From Priestia megaterium NBRC 15308 = ATCC 14581 (GTDB lineage Bacteria > Bacillota > Bacilli > Bacillales > Bacillaceae_H), in NCBI RefSeq assembly GCF_000832985.1, contig NZ_CP009920.1, forward strand, positions 62,001 to 126,000: a stretch of 64,000 bases of DNA, given 5' to 3'. Shown here in pieces: positions 1-7,910 of this stretch (its first letter is position 1; each line of letters opens with the position of its first letter). The notes beneath the pieces are model-generated. The model searched no databases. It saw nothing but the letters and a program-made list of their open reading frames with translations, and was not told the DNA's origin. The translations under genes and the position numbers were made by a program.

Positions 1-29
1 AGTATGATGCTTCAGTATAAAAATCAGTA

Positions 30-64
30 AAAGACTTTGATTTCTTTATTCAAAGTCTTTTTTG
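30..64 (+). terminator. Intrinsic terminator of an upstream gene outside the window
   Basis: Arms AAAGACTTTGA and TCAAAGTCTTT pair across a short loop and are followed by a run of T. The gene it serves lies left of the window. Confidence 0.8.
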
Positions 65-225
65 TCATTTTATTATTAGTTGATAAAACCTTATTTGACC
101 TCACCTTTTTAAGTCCTTCTAAAACGCCATAATATAAAAATAACACATTTGGACGTTTATTTACTGAACCCTCAGGGAATATGCTTTCTAACACCCAAAT
201 ATAACCATGAGAGGAGAAAAAAACT

Positions 226-543
226 ATGAGTAATTCTGTAGAAACAAATCATTCAGCAAAAGTTGAAGGAGCAATTAATTCTATGAGCGAGGAGAAAAAA
301 GAGGATATTCTCTCTAGCTTCGAAGGATTTAAAAGTTATCTAGGGAACAAGGTCTCAAAAGGTGAAAAGTTAGGGATGAACGAAGAACAGCTGGCTAAAA
401 CCGCTCAGAAAGTAGCTGATTACCTTGCTAAGCATGAAGAGCCGCGCAATCGAGAGGAAAACCTGCTTCACGAACTGTGGAAGGTTGGAGACAAAGAACA
501 GCAGCATCATCTTGCCCATATGCTTGTAAGATTGGTTCAATAA
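226..543 (+). CDS. DUF3243 family small protein
   Basis: Codes for 105 residues. The sequence (motifs EGFKSYLGNKV and ADYLAKHEEPRN) matches my memory of the DUF3243 family of short, soluble, helical proteins found across Bacillus. No catalytic motif, signal peptide or membrane segment is visible, so no function is assigned. The start follows GAGAGGAG with normal spacing. The gene stands alone: a perfect hairpin terminator follows at once, and the next gene is convergent. Confidence 0.8.
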   Translation: MSNSVETNHSAKVEGAINSMSEEKKEDILSSFEGFKSYLGNKVSKGEKLGMNEEQLAKTAQKVADYLAKHEEPRNREENLLHELWKVGDKEQQHHLAHMLVRLVQ

Positions 544-545
544 AT

Positions 546-579
546 AAAAAAGATGACACGCTGCCGTGTCATCTTTTTT
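546..579. terminator. Bidirectional intrinsic terminator
   Basis: AAAAAGATGACACG pairs perfectly with CGTGTCATCTTTTT around a CTGC loop. It lies between two convergent genes, with an A run on one side and a T run on the other. Confidence 0.9.
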
Positions 580-590
580 ATTTACAGATA

Positions 591-1436
591 TTAAACAGCT
601 GGAATGATAATTTGCTGGCCAATTTGTAATTTTGCAGGATCTACGCCGGGGTTTGCATCCTGCAGCTGCTGAACGGTCATGCTATATTTTTTCGCAATGC
701 TATAGAACGTATCTCCTGCTTGTACAGTATACGTAGTGACAGGAAGAACAATTTGCTGACCAATTTGCAGTTTTGCAGGATCTACGCCAGGGTTTGCATC
801 TTGCAGCTGCTGAACGGTGATATTATACTTCTTTGCAATGCTATAAAATGTGTCTCCAGATTGAATGGTATAGAATGTAACTTGATTAGAAGGTAAGTTT
901 AAATACTTAGCAATTCCACGCGCGTGCGCTTCTCCCACTTCCCGAAGAAACGTAGCGTTTTTTAATTTTTCAGCGTCGGCTGTCGTATCGATAAACAAGT
1001 TTTCTGTTAAAACAGCTGGCATATTTGTTTCACGCAGTACAGCGTAATTAGCCGTTTTTAAACCGCGATCTGCAATCGTTCCAAATTTCCGCATGATTGT
1101 TAAAATTTCCGTGTGCAGCTCTTTTTGTAAAAGAGAAGATTGACTTCCCTCTTGTGATGGATACCGATACGTTTCAAATCCAGTACCGCTGCCAGCATTA
1201 ATGTGCATAGAAACAAAAATATCCGCTCCCCATGCATTAGCCCGGTTCGCTCGATCTGATAATGAAACAAACACATCGGTTGAACGAGTTACTTGCACAT
1301 CTACGGAATAGTTATGTTCTAAATACGCCCGCGCGTGTAGTACAAGCTGCAGCGTAATATCTTTCTCACGCAAATTATTTCCTAAAGCGCCTGAATCTGT
1401 ACCGCCGTGTCCTGCATCTAGCCATACTTTTTTCAT
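591..1436 (-). CDS. N-acetylmuramoyl-L-alanine amidase with two LysM domains
   Basis: Codes for 281 residues. Residues 1-180 form an Amidase_3 domain: DAGHGG near residue 7 carries the first zinc ligand, REKD near 25 the glutamate, and SMHINA near 76 the second histidine. Two nearly identical LysM modules fill the C-terminus (about 186-281), each with GDTFYSIAKKY and a PGVDPAKLQIGQQI end. It should cleave the amide between muramic acid and the stem peptide. No signal peptide is visible, so it probably leaves the cell by lysis, acts in the mother cell, or uses another route. A TTG six codons upstream is possible, but ATG at 1436 has GGAAAGG at good distance. Confidence 0.88.
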   Translation of the reverse strand: MKKVWLDAGHGGTDSGALGNNLREKDITLQLVLHARAYLEHNYSVDVQVTRSTDVFVSLSDRANRANAWGADIFVSMHINAGSGTGFETYRYPSQEGSQSSLLQKELHTEILTIMRKFGTIADRGLKTANYAVLRETNMPAVLTENLFIDTTADAEKLKNATFLREVGEAHARGIAKYLNLPSNQVTFYTIQSGDTFYSIAKKYNITVQQLQDANPGVDPAKLQIGQQIVLPVTTYTVQAGDTFYSIAKKYSMTVQQLQDANPGVDPAKLQIGQQIIIPAV

Positions 1437-1626
1437 GTGAACCTTTCCTTTCAATCATAATATGAAAGAACTTGTGATTAACACCGGCTTTGCCTGATGT
1501 TTTATCTCTCATTCTATATATATATGTGATTGGACAAGAAGGGTTCGTCCCCTTAAAACATTCAAAAAAATTCACACAAGAAAGCAGGATTTTGCTAGGT
1601 ATTCTCCGCTGTTTTAAAGCACAAAA

Positions 1627-1815
1627 TAAAGACGGATAAATGAGCTAGCGTGAATCTCGTTACTCCGCTGTTGATTTCTGTGCAAGACTTCGCTTTCCGC
1701 GGGAGTCTTCGCCTTGCCCTCCAATCACCAGCTAGAAGCAACTGCATACATGAAACTTACTTTTACCATAGACATAAAAAAATCCGAGCGAATTGGATTT
1801 ATCGTTCGGATCTCC
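1627..1815 (-). repeat. Dispersed 3' element, copy R1 (GC-rich core form)
   Basis: This fills most of the gap from 1437 to 1877. It holds a GC-rich core (GCTTTCCGCGGGAGTCTTC), the phrase AGCTAGAAGCAACTGCATAC, then an A run and a hairpin TCCGAGCGA/TCGTTCGGA at about 1782-1810. Related copies lie at 9.6, 29.2, 36.8 and 40.8 kb. The hairpin is followed by a T run on the minus strand, so it can end transcription of the gene at 1878-2501. A 63-codon ORF inside it on the plus strand is not credible. Confidence 0.75.
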
Positions 1816-1877
1816 CTTTAACTAACGTCCACGCCTTTTAATGGAGATAAAAAGCAGGTTCGCCATCTTATCTTCTG

Positions 1878-2501
1878 CTATTTCTCACTAAAAGCAATTT
1901 TTAAGCCAATAAGCGTAAAGATAGAGCCTTGCACGAGATTAAGCCGCTTAGACAGAGCTGGAGATTTTCGCAAAAACTCTCCTACTTTCCCTGCAAATAG
2001 ACTAATTAACGTAAAAATAATCAGCGCTTGAACTAAAAATACGGCGCCATAAACAAGCATTTGCTGTGTGGCGTGTCCGGTTGAATGATTAACAAACTGA
2101 GGTAAAAGAGCAAGAAAAAAGAGCGAAACTTTTGGATTTAGCAGATTCATAATCACTCCTTTTTTATATAGCGCCTTGTACTCAACGGCTTCTTTGTTGT
2201 CAACAGCGAGAGCGGAATCTTTTGCTGTAAACGTCTTATAAGCCAGATATAATAAATAAGCTGCTCCAGCGTATTTTACAATAGCAAACGCTAAAGCCGA
2301 TTGATAGATAACAGCCGATAGACCCAATGTTGCTGCAGCTATATGACCAAGCAAGCCCGTACAAAGCCCTAATGAAGTCGAGATTCCTGCATATCTACCG
2401 TTTGATATGCTTTGTGCTAAAACAAATAAGTTATCAGGTCCAGGCATAACCGTAAGCAAAGCGGCTACGCCTAAAAAAGAAGTGATTGATACGATATCCA
2501 T
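1878..2501 (-). CDS. LysE/RhtB family amino-acid exporter
   Basis: Codes for 207 residues with about six membrane segments. The N-terminal motif PGPDNLFVLAQSISNGRYAG (residues 21-40) is the signature of LysE/RhtB translocators, which export amino acids or similar small molecules across the cytoplasmic membrane by proton exchange. Substrate cannot be read from sequence. The start has AGGGGGAG upstream. It is a single gene; the repeat hairpin R1 lies beyond its stop and probably ends the transcript. Confidence 0.9.
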   Translation of the reverse strand: MDIVSITSFLGVAALLTVMPGPDNLFVLAQSISNGRYAGISTSLGLCTGLLGHIAAATLGLSAVIYQSALAFAIVKYAGAAYLLYLAYKTFTAKDSALAVDNKEAVEYKALYKKGVIMNLLNPKVSLFFLALLPQFVNHSTGHATQQMLVYGAVFLVQALIIFTLISLFAGKVGEFLRKSPALSKRLNLVQGSIFTLIGLKIAFSEK

Positions 2502-2585
2502 AAGTCGTTCTCCCCCTGCATGATTTTGCCCACCATTATAGCATTTTTTACTATCTAGTATTCAAAAAAAATAAAATCCATTCCT

Positions 2586-2620
2586 AAAAAAGCAGCCTCA
2601 ACTATTCAGGCTGCTTTTTT
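2586..2620 (-). terminator. Intrinsic terminator of the permease gene
   Basis: AAAAAGCAGCCT pairs with AGGCTGCTTTTT. It sits just beyond the stop of the permease at 2626. Confidence 0.88.
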
Positions 2621-2625
2621 ACTAC

Positions 2626-4269
2626 TTATTTAATTTGTTTTTCTATGATCTGTTCTTTAGCTGAGGCAGTCTGTGCTTCCGCTGCTTTCATTTCATTATT
2701 AACATTGATTGCTTCTTTTAAATACTCGGTTTTGTATCCGCTTTTAAGTGCCCAAGCATAAAAGAAAAGTGCAACAATTGCAATAAGACCCATATCCCAG
2801 CCGTATTTAATAATATTGAGTCCCCCGAACTTTTCACTTCCTATCCAAGAGATTGTCATCATACATAATAAGTAGACAATCATCCAAACGCCGGCTCGGA
2901 AGTTTTGACCAAAGCCTTTCCATTTTGATTTTGCTTGGTAATAAAAATAAATTGGCAAACCAATTAAAATAATAAATAATACCTGTCCAGTTAACGGCCA
3001 TCTTGCCCAGTAAAGAGTAAGTGAAGCAAAAATAAATCCAAGAGGCGCTATTACGTTTAACCCTTTTATACGTAAAGGTCTATAAAGCTCGGTCCCCGTT
3101 TTCCTTAACGTCATAGCGGTAATAGGACCGGTAAGATATGAAATTAATGTAGCTACAGAAATAATTTCGGCTAAAATTCCCCAGCCTCTAAATAAAAATA
3201 AAAAGATGAATGAGACAAATAAATTAAAGAACATGGCTTGACGAGGAACTCCATAAAGCGGATGAACTCGTCCCAGTATATTCGGCAAATATTTATTTTT
3301 TTCCATACCATAAATCATGCGTGACGTGGTAGCTGTATACGTAATACCTGTTCCTGATGGCGATACAAAAGCATCGGCATATAACACAATAACAAGCCAG
3401 TTAATATTTAACGCAATCGCTAGATCGGCAAACGGCGAATTAAAGTTAAGATGACTCCATCCTTTTACGATTTCTGAAGGATTTACCGCTCCAATAAACG
3501 CAATTTGAAGCAATACATAGATCACGGTTGCAATTAAAATTGAGCCTACTACTGCAATCGGAATAGAGCGAGCTGGATTTTTTGCTTCTCCCGCCATATT
3601 AATAGGGCTTTGAAAACCGTTAAAAGCAAACACAATCCCAGACGTAGCAACCGCTGTCAAAACGCTTGCCCATCCATTTGGAGCAACGCCTCCTGCAGGG
3701 GAGAAGTTTCCTCCGTGAAACCCTGCAAATAAAAGAGCACCAATTGTAAGCCCTGGAATTACAATCTTAAAAACAGTAATAAGTGAATTAGCCTTCGAAA
3801 ATAAGCCTACGGTCCAATAATTTAGAAGAAAATAAATGATTAATAGTCCTGTAGCAATAGCCAAGCCTTTTCCAGTAAGAATCCCGTTTTCTACTAAACT
3901 GCCTGTCCATTTCGCCCACTCCCACGGCCATGAACTCATATACTGAACAGAAGCAACCGCTTCAACAGGGATAACCGATACGATTGCAATCCAGTTTGCC
4001 CAAGCCGCAATAAAGCCAAGAAATGAGCCGTGCGAGTATTGCGTATATTTAACCATACCTCCTGCTTCTGGAAACATCGATCCTAGTTCACTGTAAGAAA
4101 GAGCTATAAATAAAATAACAACCATTCCAATAATCCAAGAAACAATTGCTGCGGGGCCTGCAATTTGAGCAGCTCTCCATGCCCCAAACAGCCATCCTGA
4201 TCCAATAATAGATCCAAGACCAACCATCATGAGAGAAAACGTTCCCATTTTTCTATGTAAGTTATTCAT
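2626..4269 (-). CDS. APC family permease, probable aspartate/glutamate:proton symporter (YveA-like)
   Basis: Codes for 547 residues with about 12-14 hydrophobic segments. The first helix carries GLGSIIGSGWLFG (17-29), the unwound glycine stretch of APC transporters. Motifs such as PVEAVASVQYMSSWPW and FAFNGFQSPINMAGEAKNP closely recall B. subtilis YveA, an L-aspartate:proton symporter; that similarity is from memory. The C-terminal 40 residues are charged and cytoplasmic. The start has AAAGGTG upstream. A cre-like site lies 42-55 bp before the start and a striking direct repeat further upstream, so carbon catabolite control and a second regulator are plausible. Confidence 0.8.
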   Translation of the reverse strand: MNNLHRKMGTFSLMMVGLGSIIGSGWLFGAWRAAQIAGPAAIVSWIIGMVVILFIALSYSELGSMFPEAGGMVKYTQYSHGSFLGFIAAWANWIAIVSVIPVEAVASVQYMSSWPWEWAKWTGSLVENGILTGKGLAIATGLLIIYFLLNYWTVGLFSKANSLITVFKIVIPGLTIGALLFAGFHGGNFSPAGGVAPNGWASVLTAVATSGIVFAFNGFQSPINMAGEAKNPARSIPIAVVGSILIATVIYVLLQIAFIGAVNPSEIVKGWSHLNFNSPFADLAIALNINWLVIVLYADAFVSPSGTGITYTATTSRMIYGMEKNKYLPNILGRVHPLYGVPRQAMFFNLFVSFIFLFLFRGWGILAEIISVATLISYLTGPITAMTLRKTGTELYRPLRIKGLNVIAPLGFIFASLTLYWARWPLTGQVLFIILIGLPIYFYYQAKSKWKGFGQNFRAGVWMIVYLLCMMTISWIGSEKFGGLNIIKYGWDMGLIAIVALFFYAWALKSGYKTEYLKEAINVNNEMKAAEAQTASAKEQIIEKQIK

Positions 4270-4310
4270 GTATCTAACACCTTTCTTCTATATTTTCTGA
4301 GAAGTGAGTT

Positions 4311-4324
4311 ATTAAGCGCTTTCA
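4311..4324 (-). promoter_or_regulatory. cre-like CcpA site upstream of the permease
   Basis: The minus strand reads TGAAAGCGCTTAAT. It matches the TGWAANCGNTNWCA consensus at all but the last two defined positions, with a perfect TGAAAGCGCTT core. Its position between promoter region and start would suit repression by CcpA. Confidence 0.5.
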
Positions 4325-4455
4325 TTAAATTTAAAAAATAAAATTCATTTTGAACTTTAAAAATGCTGCTTAAAAATACTAACCAAAAGCTTTTCCGTTC
4401 ATTTACGCGTCCCCTTTCTTCATTTATTATTTGTTATTATATCATCATCAAGGTA

Positions 4456-4535
4456 AAAAGTACGCGTTTTGAATAAAAAATATTTTTATTTTTAGAATTT
4501 TGTGCTTTTTTTCAATTAAAAGTACGCGTTTTGAA
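4456..4535 (-). repeat. Pair of identical 18-bp direct repeats, possible operator
   Basis: AAAAGTACGCGTTTTGAA occurs at 4456-4473 and again at 4518-4535, start to start 62 bp (about six helical turns). Each copy is roughly palindromic about ACGCGT. The pair lies 190-270 bp upstream of the permease start in an otherwise featureless A+T-rich gap (4270-4607), so it looks like a binding site for an unidentified regulator. Confidence 0.55.
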
Positions 4536-4609
4536 CACTAACATTCATAAGAGTTGCCTTTCCATTAAAGTGATATACAAATGATCTTGTTGCGATAACC
4601 AGAAAAAAA

Positions 4610-4647
4610 CAGGATAAAATGAGCGCTTCATTTTATCCTGCTTTTTT
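4610..4647 (-). terminator. Intrinsic terminator of the thioredoxin-like gene
   Basis: CAGGATAAAATGA pairs perfectly with TCATTTTATCCTG around GCGCT. The hairpin ends about 10 bp from the stop of the gene at 4651. Confidence 0.88.
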
Positions 4648-4650
4648 AAG

Positions 4651-5208
4651 TTATTTCACAACTGCTAATACCGTTTCTTTAAAGCTGTTATAAACATGCG
4701 ACCAAAGAGCTGGTTCTTCTTTATATCTTGTTTGTAACGAAGAAAAAACTTCTTTTTGTTTTTCTTCAAACGAAGGATCTTCTTTTGAAGGAAGCGTGGC
4801 ACGAAGCTCATCGACGATTTGCTGAACTTCGGGAGCACGGGGGCCCCACTTCCCAAGTAGCGTCCCTTCATTATTAAAAATTAAAATAATCGGAATGGCA
4901 CGTCCTCCGTTTGTTAAGTGACGGTCAATTAATTCGGTGTCCGCATCTCGCAGTGCAACGCGCACATCGATACCGGCAGCTTCAGCTACTTTACGAATGA
5001 TTGGGTTAATCATCATCGCATCTCCGCACCAATCTTCAGTAATCGCTAAGAAATGAAGCTTGTGAGCCTTTAATTTGTCAGCCAGTTCATCTTTAGGAAG
5101 CTGAAATTGTTCATAAACAGCTAAACTTTCCTCTTTTAATGTACTCATGTCGTTCATATATGTTTGAATTGATTTTCCTTCTTCAAAATACTGCTGTTCT
5201 GTTTTCAT
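4651..5208 (-). CDS. Thioredoxin-fold protein with a single active-site cysteine
   Basis: Codes for 185 residues. The central part has a thioredoxin fold (Thioredoxin_9-like): strand LHFLAITEDWCGDA (51-64), then a strand with the expected cis-proline in RAIPIILIF near 106. The usual CxxC is reduced to CGDA, with only Cys61, so a dithiol oxidoreductase role is unlikely. It may bind thiols or act as a thiol carrier; I do not know its function. ATG at 5208 has AGAGGG six bases upstream; a TTG directly before it would leave poor spacing. Confidence 0.8.
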   Translation of the reverse strand: MKTEQQYFEEGKSIQTYMNDMSTLKEESLAVYEQFQLPKDELADKLKAHKLHFLAITEDWCGDAMMINPIIRKVAEAAGIDVRVALRDADTELIDRHLTNGGRAIPIILIFNNEGTLLGKWGPRAPEVQQIVDELRATLPSKEDPSFEEKQKEVFSSLQTRYKEEPALWSHVYNSFKETVLAVVK

Positions 5209-5469
5209 CAAAATCCCTCTTTCTTTTTTGTATACGAATAGATGAGATGTAAAAATTCGGTTTACTCTTTTCTACACGCACTACTAGTATAGCTTTTAAG
5301 CACAGTGAATCAAAATATAAAAGTCAGCGCGTTTTTTAGCCTGCGACAGGATTTACAAAACTTCGATTTAAAAACAGCACATTGAGATGTTATAAAAAAA
5401 GAGAATGGGGTACATGTACACTATCAATGTAACAAATTTTAAATCTTTGTGAATATTTGAGAATGTTTA

Positions 5470-5503
5470 TTGTGTAACCGTCATCTTTTGATTATGATAA
5501 TGA
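5470..5503 (+). promoter_or_regulatory. Sigma-A promoter overlapped by a Fur-like box
   Basis: TTGTGT (5470-5475), a 17-bp spacer and TATGAT (5493-5498) form a good vegetative promoter. The -10 lies in TGATTATGATAATGA (5489-5503), which agrees with the Bacillus Fur box TGATAATNATTATCA at 11 of 14 defined positions and reads as tandem GATWAT-like hexamers. The rest of the gap from 5209 holds nothing I recognise. Confidence 0.5.
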
Positions 5504-5543
5504 TATGTTAGCTACTTGACTAAATATGGAGGATGAGGCAAAT

Positions 5544-5675
5544 ATGAATCAATCCCCGCATGAGAAGCGAAAAAAACGCAAACAGTTTGTAGAACGTTTA
5601 AGGCTAAAAGGAATCAAAATAGAGCTGACAAAACCGCGCTCTCACTTTTCTTCACTATCCTTATTAAAATCATAA
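5544..5675 (+). CDS. Small basic protein, 43 residues, possibly iron-regulated
   Basis: An ORF of 43 codons with an excellent ribosome site (GGAGGATGAGGCAAAT before ATG), its own promoter 45 bp upstream and its own terminator. The product is very basic at the N-terminus (EKRKKRKQFVERLRLK) and ends in a serine-rich tail, with no membrane segment. B. subtilis makes Fur-regulated small basic proteins (FbpA, FbpB, FbpC) that work with the sRNA FsrA; the size, charge, an N-terminal arrangement loosely like FbpA, and the Fur-like box make this a candidate for that class. I cannot show homology by eye. Confidence 0.6.
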   Translation: MNQSPHEKRKKRKQFVERLRLKGIKIELTKPRSHFSSLSLLKS

Positions 5676-6018
5676 CTCGTAACCACCTTTTTCTAAAGCG
5701 GAACGGTATCGAATTTCAACTATCTATGCTAAGGCTTACATATCATTTCAAAAAGAACAGCTTCTAAGTGCTGTTCTTTTTTGATACTTTTTTATATTTC
5801 TGCCTCTGTTAAAAAAAATTATAAACCTTTTTCTTTAATTCCTCCTTTTTCTATCTAGGGCTTTCCACTCCCTTTCTTACGGTGTTCTCAAGATATATAG
5901 TTCTATAAATCCCTTAAATTACCACTATATTCAAGGTATATATAATATAAGTATATATTGTAAATTTATAACTCTTCCTATATAATCTTGTAGAAAACGT
6001 AAAAAAAGGAGAAAATTG
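5676..6018 (+). other. Intergenic region with terminator
   Basis: Apart from the terminator at 5751-5782, this stretch is A+T-rich leader for the surface-protein gene. Several TATA-like boxes near 5935-5960 could be its -10, but none has a convincing -35. I see no other element. Confidence 0.5.
5751..5782 (+). terminator. Intrinsic terminator
   Basis: AAAAGAACAGC pairs with GCTGTTCTTTT and is followed by T. It ends the transcript of the small basic gene. Confidence 0.85.
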
Positions 6019-7152
6019 ATGAAAAAACTGGGGGCAATACTATTATCATTTCTGCTGTTTGTTGGCGTATTTCCAACGTCTTCATTCGCAGCAGTGTCAA
6101 CATTTGACGCAGATTTCAACAAGTATTTAAAATCGGTAAGCCAAACGCGAGGCTTTGAAGTAACCAAAGACGACGTTGAATATTCGCTTTCACTGTACGA
6201 TGAAAGTCTTAAAAACTTCGATACAATCGCAGATTTAGAAGATTTTTTAGGTGAACCAATTGCAGCTGACTTACATAACGTGCAAGATGTGTATGCAGAT
6301 TTTGACTTAGACAAAACAAGCTTAAATGCGTTATTAAAAGAGAACGGCCAAAGCTTAGACGATTATGTATACCTAGATGATTTATACGATGATGTCGGCT
6401 TCTATCTAGAGGGCGACGACTGGTATGAAGATGACGAGTCATATGACGAAGAAGACACTTCTTACGATGATGAATTAAGCGAGGAAGATTTAAGCGGCTT
6501 ACTATCATTTATGCAGTCTGAATTAGGCTTAACTTCAGAAGAGTTAAATCGAATTGAAGCACATTTTACATCGTTAGAAGATGAGCTTTCAAATGAAGCA
6601 ACGCTTAACCGCTTAGATCAATTAGGCGAGCGCTTAGCGGCATTCGAAGATTTTGATACAGCAACAGAATTATCTGCTGATCAAATCGCTGAATTAATGT
6701 CTATTTATAAAGAAATGCTATCAATCTTCCATTTAGACGCTAAATTTTCACTTGTACAAGGCGGAAATGAAAGACCGCTTTCTCTTACTGATTTAATCAA
6801 CTTAGAAGAAGTAAAAAATGCAAGTCTAAAAATTTCTCTTTATACGACAGACGGTAAATTTTTAGCAGACATGGTGATCACAGGCGATATGTTTAATTCT
6901 GATATCATCACAGACACAGGAAAAGAAGTAGAAAAATCTGCTGAAGCTGTAGCAAAACCAGCTCAAGCACAAAAACCAGCAGTAGAAAAGACACAAGAAC
7001 CTGTGAAGAAACAAACGAATGGCGCTGTACAAAAAACCGTTAAAGGCGGAAAACTTCCGGAAACGGCTTCTAATTATGTAACAAATACATTAATTGGATT
7101 AGTGCTTGTAGCCGCTGGCTTTGTTCTTTTCCGCAAAGTGAGACGCGCATAA
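6019..7152 (+). CDS. Processed acidic surface protein with LPxTA sorting signal
   Basis: Codes for 377 residues. A signal peptide (MKKLGAILLSFLLF, cleavage after SFA near 24) leads to a very acidic body; residues 115-165 are dense in Asp, Glu and Tyr. The C-terminus has a classical wall-sorting signal: LPETA at 346-350, a hydrophobic helix and the tail RKVRRA. This matches the family I know as processed acidic surface protein (TIGR04383), whose members carry LPxTA and neighbour a class D sortase, as here. The likely role is display on the peptidoglycan; its ligand is unknown. ATG at 6019 follows AAAAAAGGAG; a TTG one codon earlier is less likely. Confidence 0.88.
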   Translation: MKKLGAILLSFLLFVGVFPTSSFAAVSTFDADFNKYLKSVSQTRGFEVTKDDVEYSLSLYDESLKNFDTIADLEDFLGEPIAADLHNVQDVYADFDLDKTSLNALLKENGQSLDDYVYLDDLYDDVGFYLEGDDWYEDDESYDEEDTSYDDELSEEDLSGLLSFMQSELGLTSEELNRIEAHFTSLEDELSNEATLNRLDQLGERLAAFEDFDTATELSADQIAELMSIYKEMLSIFHLDAKFSLVQGGNERPLSLTDLINLEEVKNASLKISLYTTDGKFLADMVITGDMFNSDIITDTGKEVEKSAEAVAKPAQAQKPAVEKTQEPVKKQTNGAVQKTVKGGKLPETASNYVTNTLIGLVLVAAGFVLFRKVRRA

Positions 7153-7153
7153 A

Positions 7154-7879
7154 ATGGAACCAAGAAAAACAAGAAGAACAATCAATCGCAAAAAGCGGTT
7201 GATTGTTCTTTCCCTTTTAGCCGCTGTCATCTGCTTTGGTCTTTGGTTTACAACAACAAACGCCTATAAATTTGCAAGAGGCTATTTGGCATTTAAAACA
7301 ATGGATACAGAAGAACCAGCCGCAGCTTCAGTTTCTAAAAGCAAGGACGCTTCAACAGCAGACTCTTCTGCTGAAGCTTCTGCTGTGGAAGCTAAAAAAA
7401 CGGTACACTCTCGTACTGCTAGCCCGGAAAAAAAGCCGAAAGTGTCAAATGTGTCTTACCCGAAACAGCCAAAAATCGGTGATTTAATGGGAGAATTATA
7501 TATTCCTAAATTAAACGCTAAGCTGCCGATCTATCACGGTACGAACGAAGATGAATTAGAAAAAGGCGTCGGTCATTTTGCGGGAAGCGTGCTGCCTGGT
7601 CAAAACGACAATTCTGTTCTATCAGGACATCGCGATACGGTCTTTCGTAAGCTTGGCGACGTGGGTGAAGGCGATTCGCTCGTGGTGGACACGGCAGCAG
7701 GCACCTTCACATACAAAGTGAACAAAGTACGAATCGTTGATGCGGATGACCGGACTGTTATTGTGCCAAAGCCTAGAGCCACTTTAACCGTCAGCACCTG
7801 TTATCCGTTTAACTACGTTGGTTCAGCACCTGAACGCTATATTTTAGTCGCTCACCTTGTGTCATCAACAACAAAATAA
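7154..7879 (+). CDS. Class D sortase
   Basis: Codes for 241 residues. An N-terminal membrane anchor (15-35), a Ser/Ala-rich linker and the sortase barrel follow in order. Catalytic residues are visible: His159 in LSGHRD, Cys216 in TVSTCYP and Arg228 in APERY. It should cut between Thr and Ala of LPxTA and join the protein to peptidoglycan. The gene starts one base after the stop of its probable substrate, with no clear ribosome site of its own, so translation is probably coupled. This pairing suggests a dedicated sortase-substrate system. Confidence 0.92.
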   Translation: MEPRKTRRTINRKKRLIVLSLLAAVICFGLWFTTTNAYKFARGYLAFKTMDTEEPAAASVSKSKDASTADSSAEASAVEAKKTVHSRTASPEKKPKVSNVSYPKQPKIGDLMGELYIPKLNAKLPIYHGTNEDELEKGVGHFAGSVLPGQNDNSVLSGHRDTVFRKLGDVGEGDSLVVDTAAGTFTYKVNKVRIVDADDRTVIVPKPRATLTVSTCYPFNYVGSAPERYILVAHLVSSTTK

Positions 7880-7910
7880 AAAAGCTGTCCTTAAAAAGGC
7901 AGCTTTTTTT
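7878..7910. terminator. Intrinsic terminator between convergent genes
   Basis: AAAGCTG pairs with CAGCTTT, with an inner CCTT/AAGG stem, and a T run follows on the plus strand. It touches the stop codons of both convergent genes. Confidence 0.8.

Noticed and set aside
1375-1575. 66-codon ORF upstream of the amidase
   Set aside because: Overlaps the amidase in another frame and has no ribosome site.
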